IMG/VR virus record: IMGVR_UViG_3300032046_000008 | Span: 37,906 to 101,905 of that record | Direction: 5' to 3' (one strand) | Source of the DNA: a virus | Length of the DNA: 64,000 nt | In this document: piece by piece, positions 45,445-54,434 of the stretch | Position numbering within the stretch: the first letter of the stretch is position 1 | Layout: each line of letters begins with the position of its first letter | Translations under genes and position numbers: made by a program | Notes under the pieces: model-generated | Seen by the model: the letters and a program-made list of their open reading frames with translations, nothing else | Told to the model about the DNA's origin: nothing | Databases searched by the model: none

Positions 45445-48400
45445 CTAAGCACTTCTTCATTTATCCACTTAGGTCTAACAGTTCCACTTCCAACAACCTT
45501 CACGCCACTGATTCCTGTTCCCCAAACACCAAATTCATTCCAGCCTTTTCCGCCATCTCTTTTTCTGGCCACCCCACTATATATCTCATGCGCATTCTTG
45601 TTCGTGTAAGATGTATACACGATTGCTTTGCGTTGTACATTTCCTTTTAATACTTTGCCAGTAGGACCTGCGAAAACCTCTGCTTGCCGTCGATTTGTAG
45701 TCCAAAACGATAATCTTGGCGAAGATACGTGCGGGTCCGCAGTTTGTACTCCGCGATAAAGTTGAAAACTTTCTGGCAATCCCGCAAGCCTCTTTTGGGT
45801 CGAATTATACAAAGCATCAACTCCTAGCCGAGTGTGTTGTTTGTATGGAGTATCTGCTGTAAAAGGAGCATCACCAAATTTATTCTGTACTGCTGCCAAA
45901 AATGTCTGACCTCGGGGGCTAGTAGGATTACCAGTTATATCTCGCATATTCGCGCTCAGAGTATCACCAATCCAATAAGCCCCATGTTTTTCTCCTGCCA
46001 ATTCTCCAGTTAACTTTTTTGCCGCACCATCTAATTCAGTTCCCAGAAAAGGACAATCTGTGCCTTCAAAAGCATTTAATTTCTCCGCAACCTGCTCTGG
46101 CGATCTTGTTCCTCCTCCGCCGCCGGCAAACCTTCCTCCAGCTCCATGATAAGGATTGAATTTCTGTCCCAACAATCCATTCTCTCTGACAATCCTCGTA
46201 GCATTTTCTATCGTATGACATTCCTCGCCATCGGCACAGATTGGAACAGGTCTGCCAATATTCACTTTGCCATCGGCGATAGTTAGTTCCTCTATTCGCA
46301 CTCGCAGGACTTCTCCTGCCTTTGCTAGTTTCTGTGAACTAGCAGCAGTCTTGCCTATCTTTACATCCTGCCCATTCTGTCGCAGAGCGATAGTGTAGAC
46401 ATATCCATTAGGAACCGGAGTAGTCCTTAATACTTTCGTGCGAAGTTCGATGGGCTGAGGAATGTTCTCCTCATCAGCTTCCTTCCTCTCGTGCTTGAAG
46501 AACTGTATCTGTCGCTCTCGTACTATCGCTTCTCTCTCTGTGTCAAATCGTCCTAGAACATGGCTTCTGTCGCGAGAATAGAGTATCCATTTTCCATCCT
46601 CTTTAACGATAATCTTCTCGGCCTCGCTTATCTCTTTTGATAGCACTGCGCCTTCTGGCTTATTGCTGCCACAGCCGAGATCGAGTTTGATTGGACCTGT
46701 GTCCTTCTGCGCCTCTGCTTGACCTTCCTGCCCTTCTGATAAATTAACAACGGGCAACTTTGTTTCTTTTTCAGACATCTCCTTGGCTGCAGAACCCACA
46801 TACTCAGCAATAAGCCGCCCACCAGATCCTCGGCCATCAACTTCGAAGGTAGCTCCGTGGCCTAGAAGGAACTCATACTCTGGCTTAAACATCTGCGATC
46901 TCTGTGCGATCGCTTCAACATAGAGTCCCCTGGAACCTTTCGGTATTCTAATCTCTAGAATAGTGCCGCCATGGCGGGTGGAGAACCCAGCAGCTACCTT
47001 ACGATCAAATGATGTACTAACAAAACCATTATCATTAAAGCGTTGTCCAGGCTTAAATTCAATACCTTCAACTCCACGGAAAGCAATTACATCCCTATCT
47101 GTCCTTGGAGCCCGATCCATAAGTCTGTTCAGATCTTCCACAGTCTCGCGATTGTCCTTATTAAGTTTGGGCGGCTTACCTTGCCGCAGATGCCCATTGA
47201 TTGCTTTATACCCCGTCCCACGATAGTCAGCAAGAGCTTGTCGCTCACGTCCTGAAAGCTTCGTATCCCCCTGAAGTGCTGCTCCCCAATCATGTGCCTC
47301 TCCCACTGATCCAAAACCCGCAGTCCCAAACCTTCCAGTTGTATCATGATAGGGATTAAACTTCTCTCCCTCGAACTCAATATCCTCAGGGGACCAGCCA
47401 AAGCGACTAGTATCTCTCTTGACCTTCTCATACTCCTGCTCCTTGAGTTTAGTTGGATTAGAACCCAAATATTCCACGATTGTATGTCCAGCACTACTTC
47501 GACCATTCACTTCGAACCTTGCGCCGCGTGGCAGAAGGAACTCCATCTCCGCACGGTCACCCATAATGCTATCTACATACCGCCCTTTGCTTCCCTTAGG
47601 AATATGTATCTCCATAACAGCGCCAGGAGAGCCCAGATTAAGACCTACCTCAGCCTTGCCAGACGCAAAATCCTTGGCTACATTCATCTTGAAAGAACTC
47701 GAAACAAAGCCGTTATCCTTGAAAGTCGTGCCAGACTTCAGATTAGCCGCCACCTCACCATTGACTCCCCGAAATGCCGTTACATCCTGATCAAGCGGCT
47801 TGCTGCGCCCAATCATCCCGTCCATAACCATAACTCGCATCTTCTGATTTGGCGGCAGATTCCCAGAACGTAGACCACCATTTATGGCGAGATAATCGGT
47901 GCCAGTGTAGGAAGCCAGAGCATCAACATCCAAATCTGAATCAGGACCGCTGCCCGCTATAGTTCTTGACTCATGTGAGGATGCCCATTTGTGGGCAGCA
48001 TCCTCAGAACCGAATGCACCTCCACCACCTCCTCCACTAGCAAACCGCCCCCCAGCGCCATGATGAGGATTGAATTTCTGGCCCTCAAATTCTATATCTT
48101 CTGTTTGCCAACCAAATCGAACAGGATTGCCCTTAGACCTTTTCCTTACTTTCTCACCTTCTGGCGTCTCTTGCAAGACCATTGCTCGCTGTGCCATCTC
48201 GATAACCTGGCGAGCAACATATGGTTCTGTGCGCTCTTTATCCACATCCAAGGGATTAGCGCCGAGCCAGTTAAGTCTGCGGTCTGGCCTGTCCCAGTTT
48301 ATCTCCTCTACCTCGGCTGTGATGATATCTCCTGGGCTAGCGGCAAAGCCAACATTGAAAGAGAAGCCGAGGTCTACATATTTCTTGCCCTTGAAATCTA

Positions 48401-50849
48401 CAAGATTATCTAGGTCACCTTCCATCGTCCCAGGAATCAATCCGCCTCGGAAGTTGTATTTACCTCCGGTCACGCTCTTGACCTCGAGCACAATGGCCTT
48501 AATTTCTAGAGAATGTTTGATCTTTGCCATCCAGCCTGCAGAAGCACCTGGCTCGTATACTCCATCTAGCGCCTTAAGGACTAGACCTTCAGAAAGGGTT
48601 GCCTTGCCAAAGCCTGGAGATTTCCAGGCAGCAATCAGATCTCCTTTGCTCCTAATCCTTGTCTGTGGGGATATCTCTACACCTGCTCGAGAGAGAATAC
48701 CCTTCACAGATTCTAGCACTTTGCGCCGCTCTGCAAATGGTCTCTCATTAGTTGAATCATTCTGCCAATAGAGAACATCAAAAGCCGTGATGAGAATGTG
48801 CGCTGAAGCTTTGAATTCAGAAATTTCCTTCTTGCCGAATGTTCCCGCCATCAAGGCATAAGCGCCCGGATCACGACTCTGCAACAGACTTGGCTTGTAT
48901 AAATAATGCGATACTACCTCGCCCGCGTATTCGCTGGGAGAAGCAAGAGCATAGGCCGACACAGGCCGAGAGCCTTTCATCCGAGTATAGGCTCTTTGCA
49001 AATTCCCCAGACCACCTGCATCCGTTGGAGAAACTTTTCGATCTGGCAAGCCCGCATTCTTTAGGTGTCCAGCTCGTAGATTTGTCAAACTTCTCACAGT
49101 TTCGCGGCCCAGAGGAGGATTATCAAAAGGCCTCATCGCATTATGAGTATATTCATGCGCAAGAGTCATACGGAGAGCATCCCCCTTTAAGGACTTTGAT
49201 ACCCGCAGAGTATCACCTTCGTGGTAAGCTCCTATTTCTCCTGCCTCTGATTTAGGCATACTCTCAAAACTCACCACAAATGTCTTGGGGATTTCTACAG
49301 GAAAATCTCCAAAAACCTGATTTACTATTGCCTCCTGCTCTGCTGATCCTCCATTCACTACTGCCCCTTCTGCAAACCTGCCTCCAGCGCCGTGATGAGG
49401 ATTGAATTTCTCTGCGCTTGATAATTCTGGTCTGCCTGCAGTAAGTGTCATCAGGCGTGGACGAGGCCAAGGCTTACCACCTTCCTCCACTCCTACGTTG
49501 CAATCCAGAATACAATCTGGCAGATTCTTGAGTTTATCCAATTGTGGATCTGCCGCCATGAGTTTTGCCGCCCGCTCCTCCTGTGAGTCCTCGAAAAAGA
49601 TAGAAAGCCGAGAGCCAGATTTCTGGCATATCGCACGAAATCCATTGTACTTTGGCTCCGCCACTACGCCTGCCTCTAGATGCTTCTCTACCCACGGCCA
49701 TATCTCCTCTGGAGAGAATGCATCAGTATGTGCCCTTCCTTTCTGTGCAGGCTTAGGAGGAGTAAAATGCTGGATTGGTTCAAGAGCTACCTTGAAACCT
49801 TTGTTCTCCTTGATGGCTCGCAATATACCTTTTACATAGACAGTGCCAAATTCTGGATTTACCTCTTGCTCTAATTTCTTCACTTCAAATTTGGCCTGGA
49901 TATCTGCGCTCTCGCGCAACGTATCGTCCGTGAACCAGTTGAAAGTCAGAGCATTCCAATAACTCTTATGCGTCGGGTCTGCGAAAGCTCCTGGCCCTTC
50001 TGTGGAAGGAACTTCAAAGATCAGTTCTCCACCAGGTTTAAGGACACGCCAGATCTCATCCATTATCTTGATAGGCTCTGGCATATGCTCAAGAAAGTGA
50101 TGTGCTCGCACAATATCTACACTGTTGTCTGGATATGGTATTCCTTGCTCCAAATCCCAGACCTTGTCAACTTCTGGCCCTGGCTTCTTATCTATGCCGG
50201 TGAAACCTTCTTCCTTATTCTCTCCGCAACCAAGATCTAATTTTATCTCTTCAGAAGTTTGCTTCTGTTCCTTATCCTCTTCATCTGGCAAGACTGACTC
50301 TTCTGCAATCTTGCCAAGAATACCAAATGGCAATTTCATCAATGGACTCGGTCCAACCAATTCCTCTGGAGGGATCTTCGGCCTCATCACCAGATCATAT
50401 ATAGGCTTGTAATCGCCATGTGGTCCTTCTGGCGCTGGCAGGATATGTACGATGCCTTTCTTTTCTGGGTCAAACTTCTTGCGCAGGAGAAGATAGATAC
50501 CTTCCAACAGGCTCTTGGTCACATCTGATTGCGCCAGCCGCACCACAAAGTCTATATCATTAGCATCGCCTGGATGCTCTAGTGTGCCCCCTACCTCAGA
50601 GATGAAATCTGGAATAAGTACGATATCAGAACCATTGGTCTTGAATGCTTCACCAGAAGGTCGGAGGATGAGAGAATATTCCTCTGTCTGCGCAATCTTG
50701 ACATCACGTAATAGATCCTTCTCGACCAAGAACAAATCTGGAATCTCCCGACCCAATCGTGACCAATTTGGTACATAACTGCCTAATGTCTCTTTAGTTT
50801 CTGGTAACACTCCTCTAAAGCGGCATATATCCAAGGTCTGTTTAGACAC
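45441..50849 (-). CDS. Giant multi-enzyme polyprotein (MTase, ligase, peptidase, three ARTs)
   Basis: About 1802 residues (numbering from TTG 50855). About 80-160: nucleotidyltransferase-like (NDIDFVVRL). 204-350: methyltransferase (LDLGCGENKEEGFTG, FLEHMPEP). 395-475: first ligase part with KYNG (KxDG lysine motif, Asp to Asn). 483-680: peptidase insert with HEYTH. 684-895: second ligase part (SEGLVLK, WMAKIK). 940-1130: ART 1 (FRG, FVSSSF, AEMEFLL). 1180-1355: ART 2 (FRG, FVSTSF, PEYEFLL). 1388-1402: a second LDLGCG motif I without the rest of a methyltransferase. 1470-1545: OB-like. 1577-1804: ART-like 3 (LYRGV, SFWTTN). FNP motifs stand at 483, 927, 1165 and 1565. GTG 50849 has GGAG 9 nt upstream. 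Confidence 0.8.
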   Translation of the reverse strand: MSKQTLDICRFRGVLPETKETLGSYVPNWSRLGREIPDLFLVEKDLLRDVKIAQTEEYSLILRPSGEAFKTNGSDIVLIPDFISEVGGTLEHPGDANDIDFVVRLAQSDVTKSLLEGIYLLLRKKFDPEKKGIVHILPAPEGPHGDYKPIYDLVMRPKIPPEELVGPSPLMKLPFGILGKIAEESVLPDEEDKEQKQTSEEIKLDLGCGENKEEGFTGIDKKPGPEVDKVWDLEQGIPYPDNSVDIVRAHHFLEHMPEPIKIMDEIWRVLKPGGELIFEVPSTEGPGAFADPTHKSYWNALTFNWFTDDTLRESADIQAKFEVKKLEQEVNPEFGTVYVKGILRAIKENKGFKVALEPIQHFTPPKPAQKGRAHTDAFSPEEIWPWVEKHLEAGVVAEPKYNGFRAICQKSGSRLSIFFEDSQEERAAKLMAADPQLDKLKNLPDCILDCNVGVEEGGKPWPRPRLMTLTAGRPELSSAEKFNPHHGAGGRFAEGAVVNGGSAEQEAIVNQVFGDFPVEIPKTFVVSFESMPKSEAGEIGAYHEGDTLRVSKSLKGDALRMTLAHEYTHNAMRPFDNPPLGRETVRSLTNLRAGHLKNAGLPDRKVSPTDAGGLGNLQRAYTRMKGSRPVSAYALASPSEYAGEVVSHYLYKPSLLQSRDPGAYALMAGTFGKKEISEFKASAHILITAFDVLYWQNDSTNERPFAERRKVLESVKGILSRAGVEISPQTRIRSKGDLIAAWKSPGFGKATLSEGLVLKALDGVYEPGASAGWMAKIKHSLEIKAIVLEVKSVTGGKYNFRGGLIPGTMEGDLDNLVDFKGKKYVDLGFSFNVGFAASPGDIITAEVEEINWDRPDRRLNWLGANPLDVDKERTEPYVARQVIEMAQRAMVLQETPEGEKVRKRSKGNPVRFGWQTEDIEFEGQKFNPHHGAGGRFASGGGGGGAFGSEDAAHKWASSHESRTIAGSGPDSDLDVDALASYTGTDYLAINGGLRSGNLPPNQKMRVMVMDGMIGRSKPLDQDVTAFRGVNGEVAANLKSGTTFKDNGFVSSSFKMNVAKDFASGKAEVGLNLGSPGAVMEIHIPKGSKGRYVDSIMGDRAEMEFLLPRGARFEVNGRSSAGHTIVEYLGSNPTKLKEQEYEKVKRDTSRFGWSPEDIEFEGEKFNPYHDTTGRFGTAGFGSVGEAHDWGAALQGDTKLSGRERQALADYRGTGYKAINGHLRQGKPPKLNKDNRETVEDLNRLMDRAPRTDRDVIAFRGVEGIEFKPGQRFNDNGFVSTSFDRKVAAGFSTRHGGTILEIRIPKGSRGLYVEAIAQRSQMFKPEYEFLLGHGATFEVDGRGSGGRLIAEYVGSAAKEMSEKETKLPVVNLSEGQEGQAEAQKDTGPIKLDLGCGSNKPEGAVLSKEISEAEKIIVKEDGKWILYSRDRSHVLGRFDTEREAIVRERQIQFFKHERKEADEENIPQPIELRTKVLRTTPVPNGYVYTIALRQNGQDVKIGKTAASSQKLAKAGEVLRVRIEELTIADGKVNIGRPVPICADGEECHTIENATRIVRENGLLGQKFNPYHGAGGRFAGGGGGTRSPEQVAEKLNAFEGTDCPFLGTELDGAAKKLTGELAGEKHGAYWIGDTLSANMRDITGNPTSPRGQTFLAAVQNKFGDAPFTADTPYKQHTRLGVDALYNSTQKRLAGLPESFQLYRGVQTADPHVSSPRLSFWTTNRRQAEVFAGPTGKVLKGNVQRKAIVYTSYTNKNAHEIYSGVARKRDGGKGWNEFGVWGTGISGVKVVGSGTVRPKWINEEVLR

Positions 50850-51816
50850 CTTCAAAAACTCCTATTTGCTCCAAATCAATTGTGGCCTTGTTTCCTTGCC
50901 TGGAAACATTAGTGATGCGGAATACTCCACCTGCAATAACTTCGGCCTGCTCAGAACCAGAAACAAGACTAACAGGAATACCTCTGGCTCCCTTCGCGAT
51001 TCTGTATACTATTCCATGAGCAGATGGATTCCAGGAGGCAGAAAATTTATCCGCAACTGTTCTTTTGGTAGTCGCAGACATTGCAGGAATATCCAAAATT
51101 GCTCCCTTTTTATGAGCCATCAGTACCTTATCGAACGCCCCTTTGGAACTAAATCCCAAACCCCGATACAATTCGCCATCCATGCCAGGAGCATGTTTTA
51201 GATCTCCTAACAAAGCCTTCCCTGCTGGACCATATGGGCCTGCAACAAGAGCTGGCGGCCCTGTAGGATTAGCCAAGATTTTCTCAGACGCATTTGTTAA
51301 TTTCTCATATTGACCATCGTTAGTCCAGGCCTCTGCCCGCCTTATAGTCCCTTTCATTTCGGGATACTGACTCGTTAATCCATCTATCTTCGCTTGAATC
51401 TCCTGCGGTTCAAGATCAATATCTTCTGGGGTTATGGCTTTTAATGCAGCAAGTCCAGGGCTAACTTCAGCAGATCCCACACCCGCCGAAGCAAACCTGC
51501 CTCCTGCTCCATGATGAGGATTGAATTTCTCACCGATAATCTTCACTTGTCCCAAGAACGCTGCTGCTTCTTTATCTAATTCATCTTGCTGTGTATGTTC
51601 TATTCCTCGGCTCTGCATTTCTTGTAGCAAGAGCAGATGTCCGTTGATTACATCCTCGCGGCTGGAACCATCAGAAGACTCTAGGGTATTGCCAATAAAG
51701 TGCTTCTCCCAGAATTTGTGCAATTGCGCATGAGTAAATGCAAGTTCACGATTGCTCATGTCTGGCAAATCGGCGGGAGAGATTTTCTGGCTAATTGCTT
51801 CCGCCGGCAAGTTCAT
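50842..51816 (-). CDS. ADP-ribosyltransferase-like protein
   Basis: 324 residues. An N-terminal helical region (about 20-90, HAQLHKFWEKHFIG...EMQSRGIEHTQQDELD) is followed by the FNPHHGAGGRFA motif at 97-109, then an ART-like domain: LYRGLGF (Arg motif), PAMSATTKRTVADKF (STS-like) and SEQAEVI in the position of the catalytic Glu motif, here QxE. QxE is typical of asparagine/cysteine/arginine-specific toxins, though the target is unknown. It ends 14 nt inside the polyprotein gene and begins inside the RNase HII gene. Confidence 0.7.
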   Translation of the reverse strand: MNLPAEAISQKISPADLPDMSNRELAFTHAQLHKFWEKHFIGNTLESSDGSSREDVINGHLLLLQEMQSRGIEHTQQDELDKEAAAFLGQVKIIGEKFNPHHGAGGRFASAGVGSAEVSPGLAALKAITPEDIDLEPQEIQAKIDGLTSQYPEMKGTIRRAEAWTNDGQYEKLTNASEKILANPTGPPALVAGPYGPAGKALLGDLKHAPGMDGELYRGLGFSSKGAFDKVLMAHKKGAILDIPAMSATTKRTVADKFSASWNPSAHGIVYRIAKGARGIPVSLVSGSEQAEVIAGGVFRITNVSRQGNKATIDLEQIGVFEGV

Positions 51817-52426
51817 TCTTTGGATCTCCTAGCAATTGTCGCCACCATTCTTTGCCATAAACTCCCTGGCGATGCACCGGAGTAGGCCCTTTTTCGCGCA
51901 ACGCCGCCTTATGCTCTGCGCTTACAGAACCATGATTCCGTTCAATACCGTAACCTGGCCAAAACGTAGAATACCCCATTAGCAAGGCATCAACATATGT
52001 CTTTGCCACAATCGAGGCTGCGGCCACAAGATTATCCTTGCGTCCTGCCTCCACCATTGCGATACTATTCTTGTGAACAAGTTCTGCTATCTTCTTTAGA
52101 CTCGTATCGCTTACGACAAAGTCGGCAGCTCCAATACCTGCCAGTCGCAACTTGTCATCCAGAGCACGCACCGCCGCTACTGCTGCCATCTCGCGAGCAG
52201 GATAGACTCCGAACCTGCTAATGTCTGCTGGCGTGGCACACTGTACAGAATAGATGGCATGCTTCTGCAGTTCTGCGAAGACTGCCAGCCGTTGCTTCTC
52301 TGTTAGATCCTTGCTATCCCCGACACCTGGAATCTCAACCCCATCTGGCAACCACAGTGCTACAACTACACAATCACCAGCAAGGCTGGGACTGAAGTTG
52401 CTTTCTTCGCAGGAAATTTTAATCAC
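51791..52426 (-). CDS. Divergent RNase HII-like protein
   Basis: 211 residues. GDSKDLTEKQR, NLVAAASIVAKTYVDALLMG and WPGYGIERNHGSVSAEHKAAL...PVHR match RNase HII in order. The first catalytic motif, normally DEAGRGPLAG, reads CEESNFSPSLAG: the leading Asp is Cys, the Glu is kept and GRG is lost. VSDTSLKK may hold a second acidic residue. Either activity is altered or the protein serves another role, such as nucleic-acid binding. It lies among head genes, unusual for RNase HII. Confidence 0.75.
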   Translation of the reverse strand: MIKISCEESNFSPSLAGDCVVVALWLPDGVEIPGVGDSKDLTEKQRLAVFAELQKHAIYSVQCATPADISRFGVYPAREMAAVAAVRALDDKLRLAGIGAADFVVSDTSLKKIAELVHKNSIAMVEAGRKDNLVAAASIVAKTYVDALLMGYSTFWPGYGIERNHGSVSAEHKAALREKGPTPVHRQGVYGKEWWRQLLGDPKNELAGGSN

Positions 52427-52646
52427 CTATAGCCTCCGTTCTAAATCTGTTCATCCAAGTATCCATTGTCCGATTGTTCCATTGATATCCCGCATCTAAA
52501 AATCCTATAGGCTGAAACTGACGCTCCTCGCCACAATGCTTGCAGATGCCTTTGTTCAAGGAATCCAACATCCAATGATGTTTACAAGGAATCTCGCCCA
52601 TACCCGCGCAGGAGCCTTCGCGCGTTACAACTTCAACTGTTATCAT
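52419..52646 (-). CDS. Zinc-binding small protein
   Basis: 75 residues from ATG 52646 (ATGA with the preceding gene); a longer start at 52691 has AAAGGAAG 5 nt upstream and is also possible. The Cys/His set CKHHWMLDSLNKGICKHCGEERQF is a clear small zinc site. Trp- and Tyr-rich C-terminus. Function unknown. Confidence 0.65.
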   Translation of the reverse strand: MITVEVVTREGSCAGMGEIPCKHHWMLDSLNKGICKHCGEERQFQPIGFLDAGYQWNNRTMDTWMNRFRTEAIGD

Positions 52647-53053
52647 TTCTTTACTATACTCATTCTTATATTTGGCAGATGTCTCTGCCATACTTCCTTT
52701 GCCCTATCTGTGAGACTCTGCCAGCCTCTTGCGGCCATAACAGCCCTCTGCCTCTGCCCTTTGGCTCCTGCTCGGTATCCTTGGACAGAACCTGCGTAGG
52801 GCACAGCATTTACTATCAATACACTCTCTGGACGCAGATCGCTATAGAGCCATCCTCTCATCAGAGACCCTGTGCGCTTGCCACCTGCATATGGACCTTT
52901 CTTTGGTGGTCGTTTCCAGGGCATCCAGGGAGGATATTTTCCCATCTCGCCCACAAGATCTATGGCAAACTTCTGCAAAGCCGCCTGTATCTGCCCCTTG
53001 TCATATTGCGCAGGAGGCTTCTTGGGAATTATGGGTCGAAGAAAGATTGTCAT
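52643..53053 (-). CDS. Head-tail completion / gp10-like protein
   Basis: 136 residues with a basic N-terminus, then YAGGKRTGSLMRGW...RPESVLIVNAVPYAGSVQG, the pattern of HK97-gp10-type or tail completion proteins, where SL.R.W and the PYA strand are conserved. It follows the head protein as expected. TAGATG junction with the 25-residue frame upstream. Confidence 0.65.
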   Translation of the reverse strand: MTIFLRPIIPKKPPAQYDKGQIQAALQKFAIDLVGEMGKYPPWMPWKRPPKKGPYAGGKRTGSLMRGWLYSDLRPESVLIVNAVPYAGSVQGYRAGAKGQRQRAVMAARGWQSLTDRAKEVWQRHLPNIRMSIVKK

Positions 53054-53131
53054 CTATTTCGAAGGTGTCTTCAGAATAACTACATCTCCCAGTTTCCAGA
53101 CATATCTGAGTTTGCGCTTTTTGTCTGCCAT
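53054..53131 (-). CDS. 25-residue basic microprotein
   Basis: An ATG frame one base after the stop of the Mu F-like gene, with GGAG 9 nt upstream, ending TAG next to the following ATG. The peptide is Lys/Arg-rich then hydrophobic (KKRKLRYVWKLGDVVILK). Its perfect fit between two genes argues for translation. No function known. Confidence 0.4.
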   Translation of the reverse strand: MADKKRKLRYVWKLGDVVILKTPSK

Positions 53132-53132
53132 G

Positions 53133-54434
53133 TCACACAATCTCCAAGGTTAATACTCGCTTCTTAAAGGTAGGGCCAAGTGCCTCAAGTGCATCACTCA
53201 CAATTCTGAAGGTCGACCCGCGAGGCAGTAATATTTCAGCCTCGGTTGGAAATTTAGACCAAGGCGTCAAAGCAATGCAGGGTTGGTCTGGTTTCAGGAT
53301 AATCTTCATTAGAACCTCACCTGGTGAGTCAACATAATCATAAGCCGTAGCCCAATCTGCTGATACTGAGGTATAACTAAGATCTGAAAATTTAATACCT
53401 ACCCCTGAACCGGGACGACCTGGCAGCCCAGAGATATTACCCCCACGCCAAGTTACCAATGGCTGCCTAGGCCTTGATTTGCGCATAGCATCATCTAAAC
53501 CCTGCTGCGCCCGGACAAACATCTTCTCCGGAGCTGGACCACCTTTCCGCAGAACAGCATTCAGTTCCTCACCAAAAGCACCACTGTATTGGCCGAGAGC
53601 ATCTACGTTTGTCCTTGTAAGATACTCTCCCTCAAGATAATCAAAATGCCGTAGATACGGATTATCAATGAATTGAACCAGATCGTCCCCAGCCAGTTCT
53701 AGCGGTTGAACAGCCTTCTCTAGCATGGGGAATATATGACACCTGCATGAAACATGAAGTGGCGGTTCCTCATTCTCTCCAATGCGCCAACTCTGGCCCT
53801 CTAGCGGACGACATCTTGAGCACGTCCAAGGATCTTGTGCAGTTCTCCACTGCACCATCTTTACGCCTGCCTGCTGGTAGGATAACATTGCTCCCTTGGC
53901 AAAGAGCCTGGTAGTTTCTGTACTGGCGATACGCAGAGCTCTTGTCTCGCCGAAGAGAGGCTCTATGCTTTTTGTCAGTTCTGTGAAACTCAAGCCTTGT
54001 TGCACATTGCTGCGTATGGCTCCTCGCAATCTCTCGCGAGTGACTTGATCTAGACCATTCCACCAGTTTGTAGCAAAGGCTTTAGATTCTGCCTCGAGAA
54101 GTCTATCAATTGCTTCTGTGGGAGGAGCGAGTTGTTTGAAATCTTCCAACTCTCCTTCATCTACGAAAATGCCAGCGATGGCTTTGTCGGCAGCTAGCAC
54201 ATATCCTTCTTGAAACAGGTTGTGTGCAAGAGCATCGAGAAAGGCTTCATCCCCTACTTTAACGGTAATCCACTTACTCCCATCGAAGTACTCCGCGCCT
54301 CGAGCAAAAGCTTTACGCCAGAGCTCTTCCGCTGCAGAATCATGCGTCGACTTGAGAATATCTCCGGATGCTTCGGCACGTAAGACCTCTACAGCAGCAC
54401 CTCTCTTAGTAGGAAGGCGTGTGACCGTTATCAT
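53133..54434 (-). CDS. Mu F-like head morphogenesis protein fused to ART
   Basis: 433 residues. About 130-240 is the Mu gpF / SPP1 gp7 type domain: RIASTETTRLFAKGAMLSY, MVQWRTAQDPWTCSRCRPLEG and PPLHVSCRCHIFP with zinc-binding Cys/His. About 260-433 is an ART: VTWRGGN (Arg motif), YTSVSADWATAYDYV (STS) and PTEAEILLPRGSTF (ExE). Fusions of gpF with ART domains are known in phages and place the enzyme inside the virion. No FNP linker here. Confidence 0.8.
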   Translation of the reverse strand: MITVTRLPTKRGAAVEVLRAEASGDILKSTHDSAAEELWRKAFARGAEYFDGSKWITVKVGDEAFLDALAHNLFQEGYVLAADKAIAGIFVDEGELEDFKQLAPPTEAIDRLLEAESKAFATNWWNGLDQVTRERLRGAIRSNVQQGLSFTELTKSIEPLFGETRALRIASTETTRLFAKGAMLSYQQAGVKMVQWRTAQDPWTCSRCRPLEGQSWRIGENEEPPLHVSCRCHIFPMLEKAVQPLELAGDDLVQFIDNPYLRHFDYLEGEYLTRTNVDALGQYSGAFGEELNAVLRKGGPAPEKMFVRAQQGLDDAMRKSRPRQPLVTWRGGNISGLPGRPGSGVGIKFSDLSYTSVSADWATAYDYVDSPGEVLMKIILKPDQPCIALTPWSKFPTEAEILLPRGSTFRIVSDALEALGPTFKKRVLTLEIV

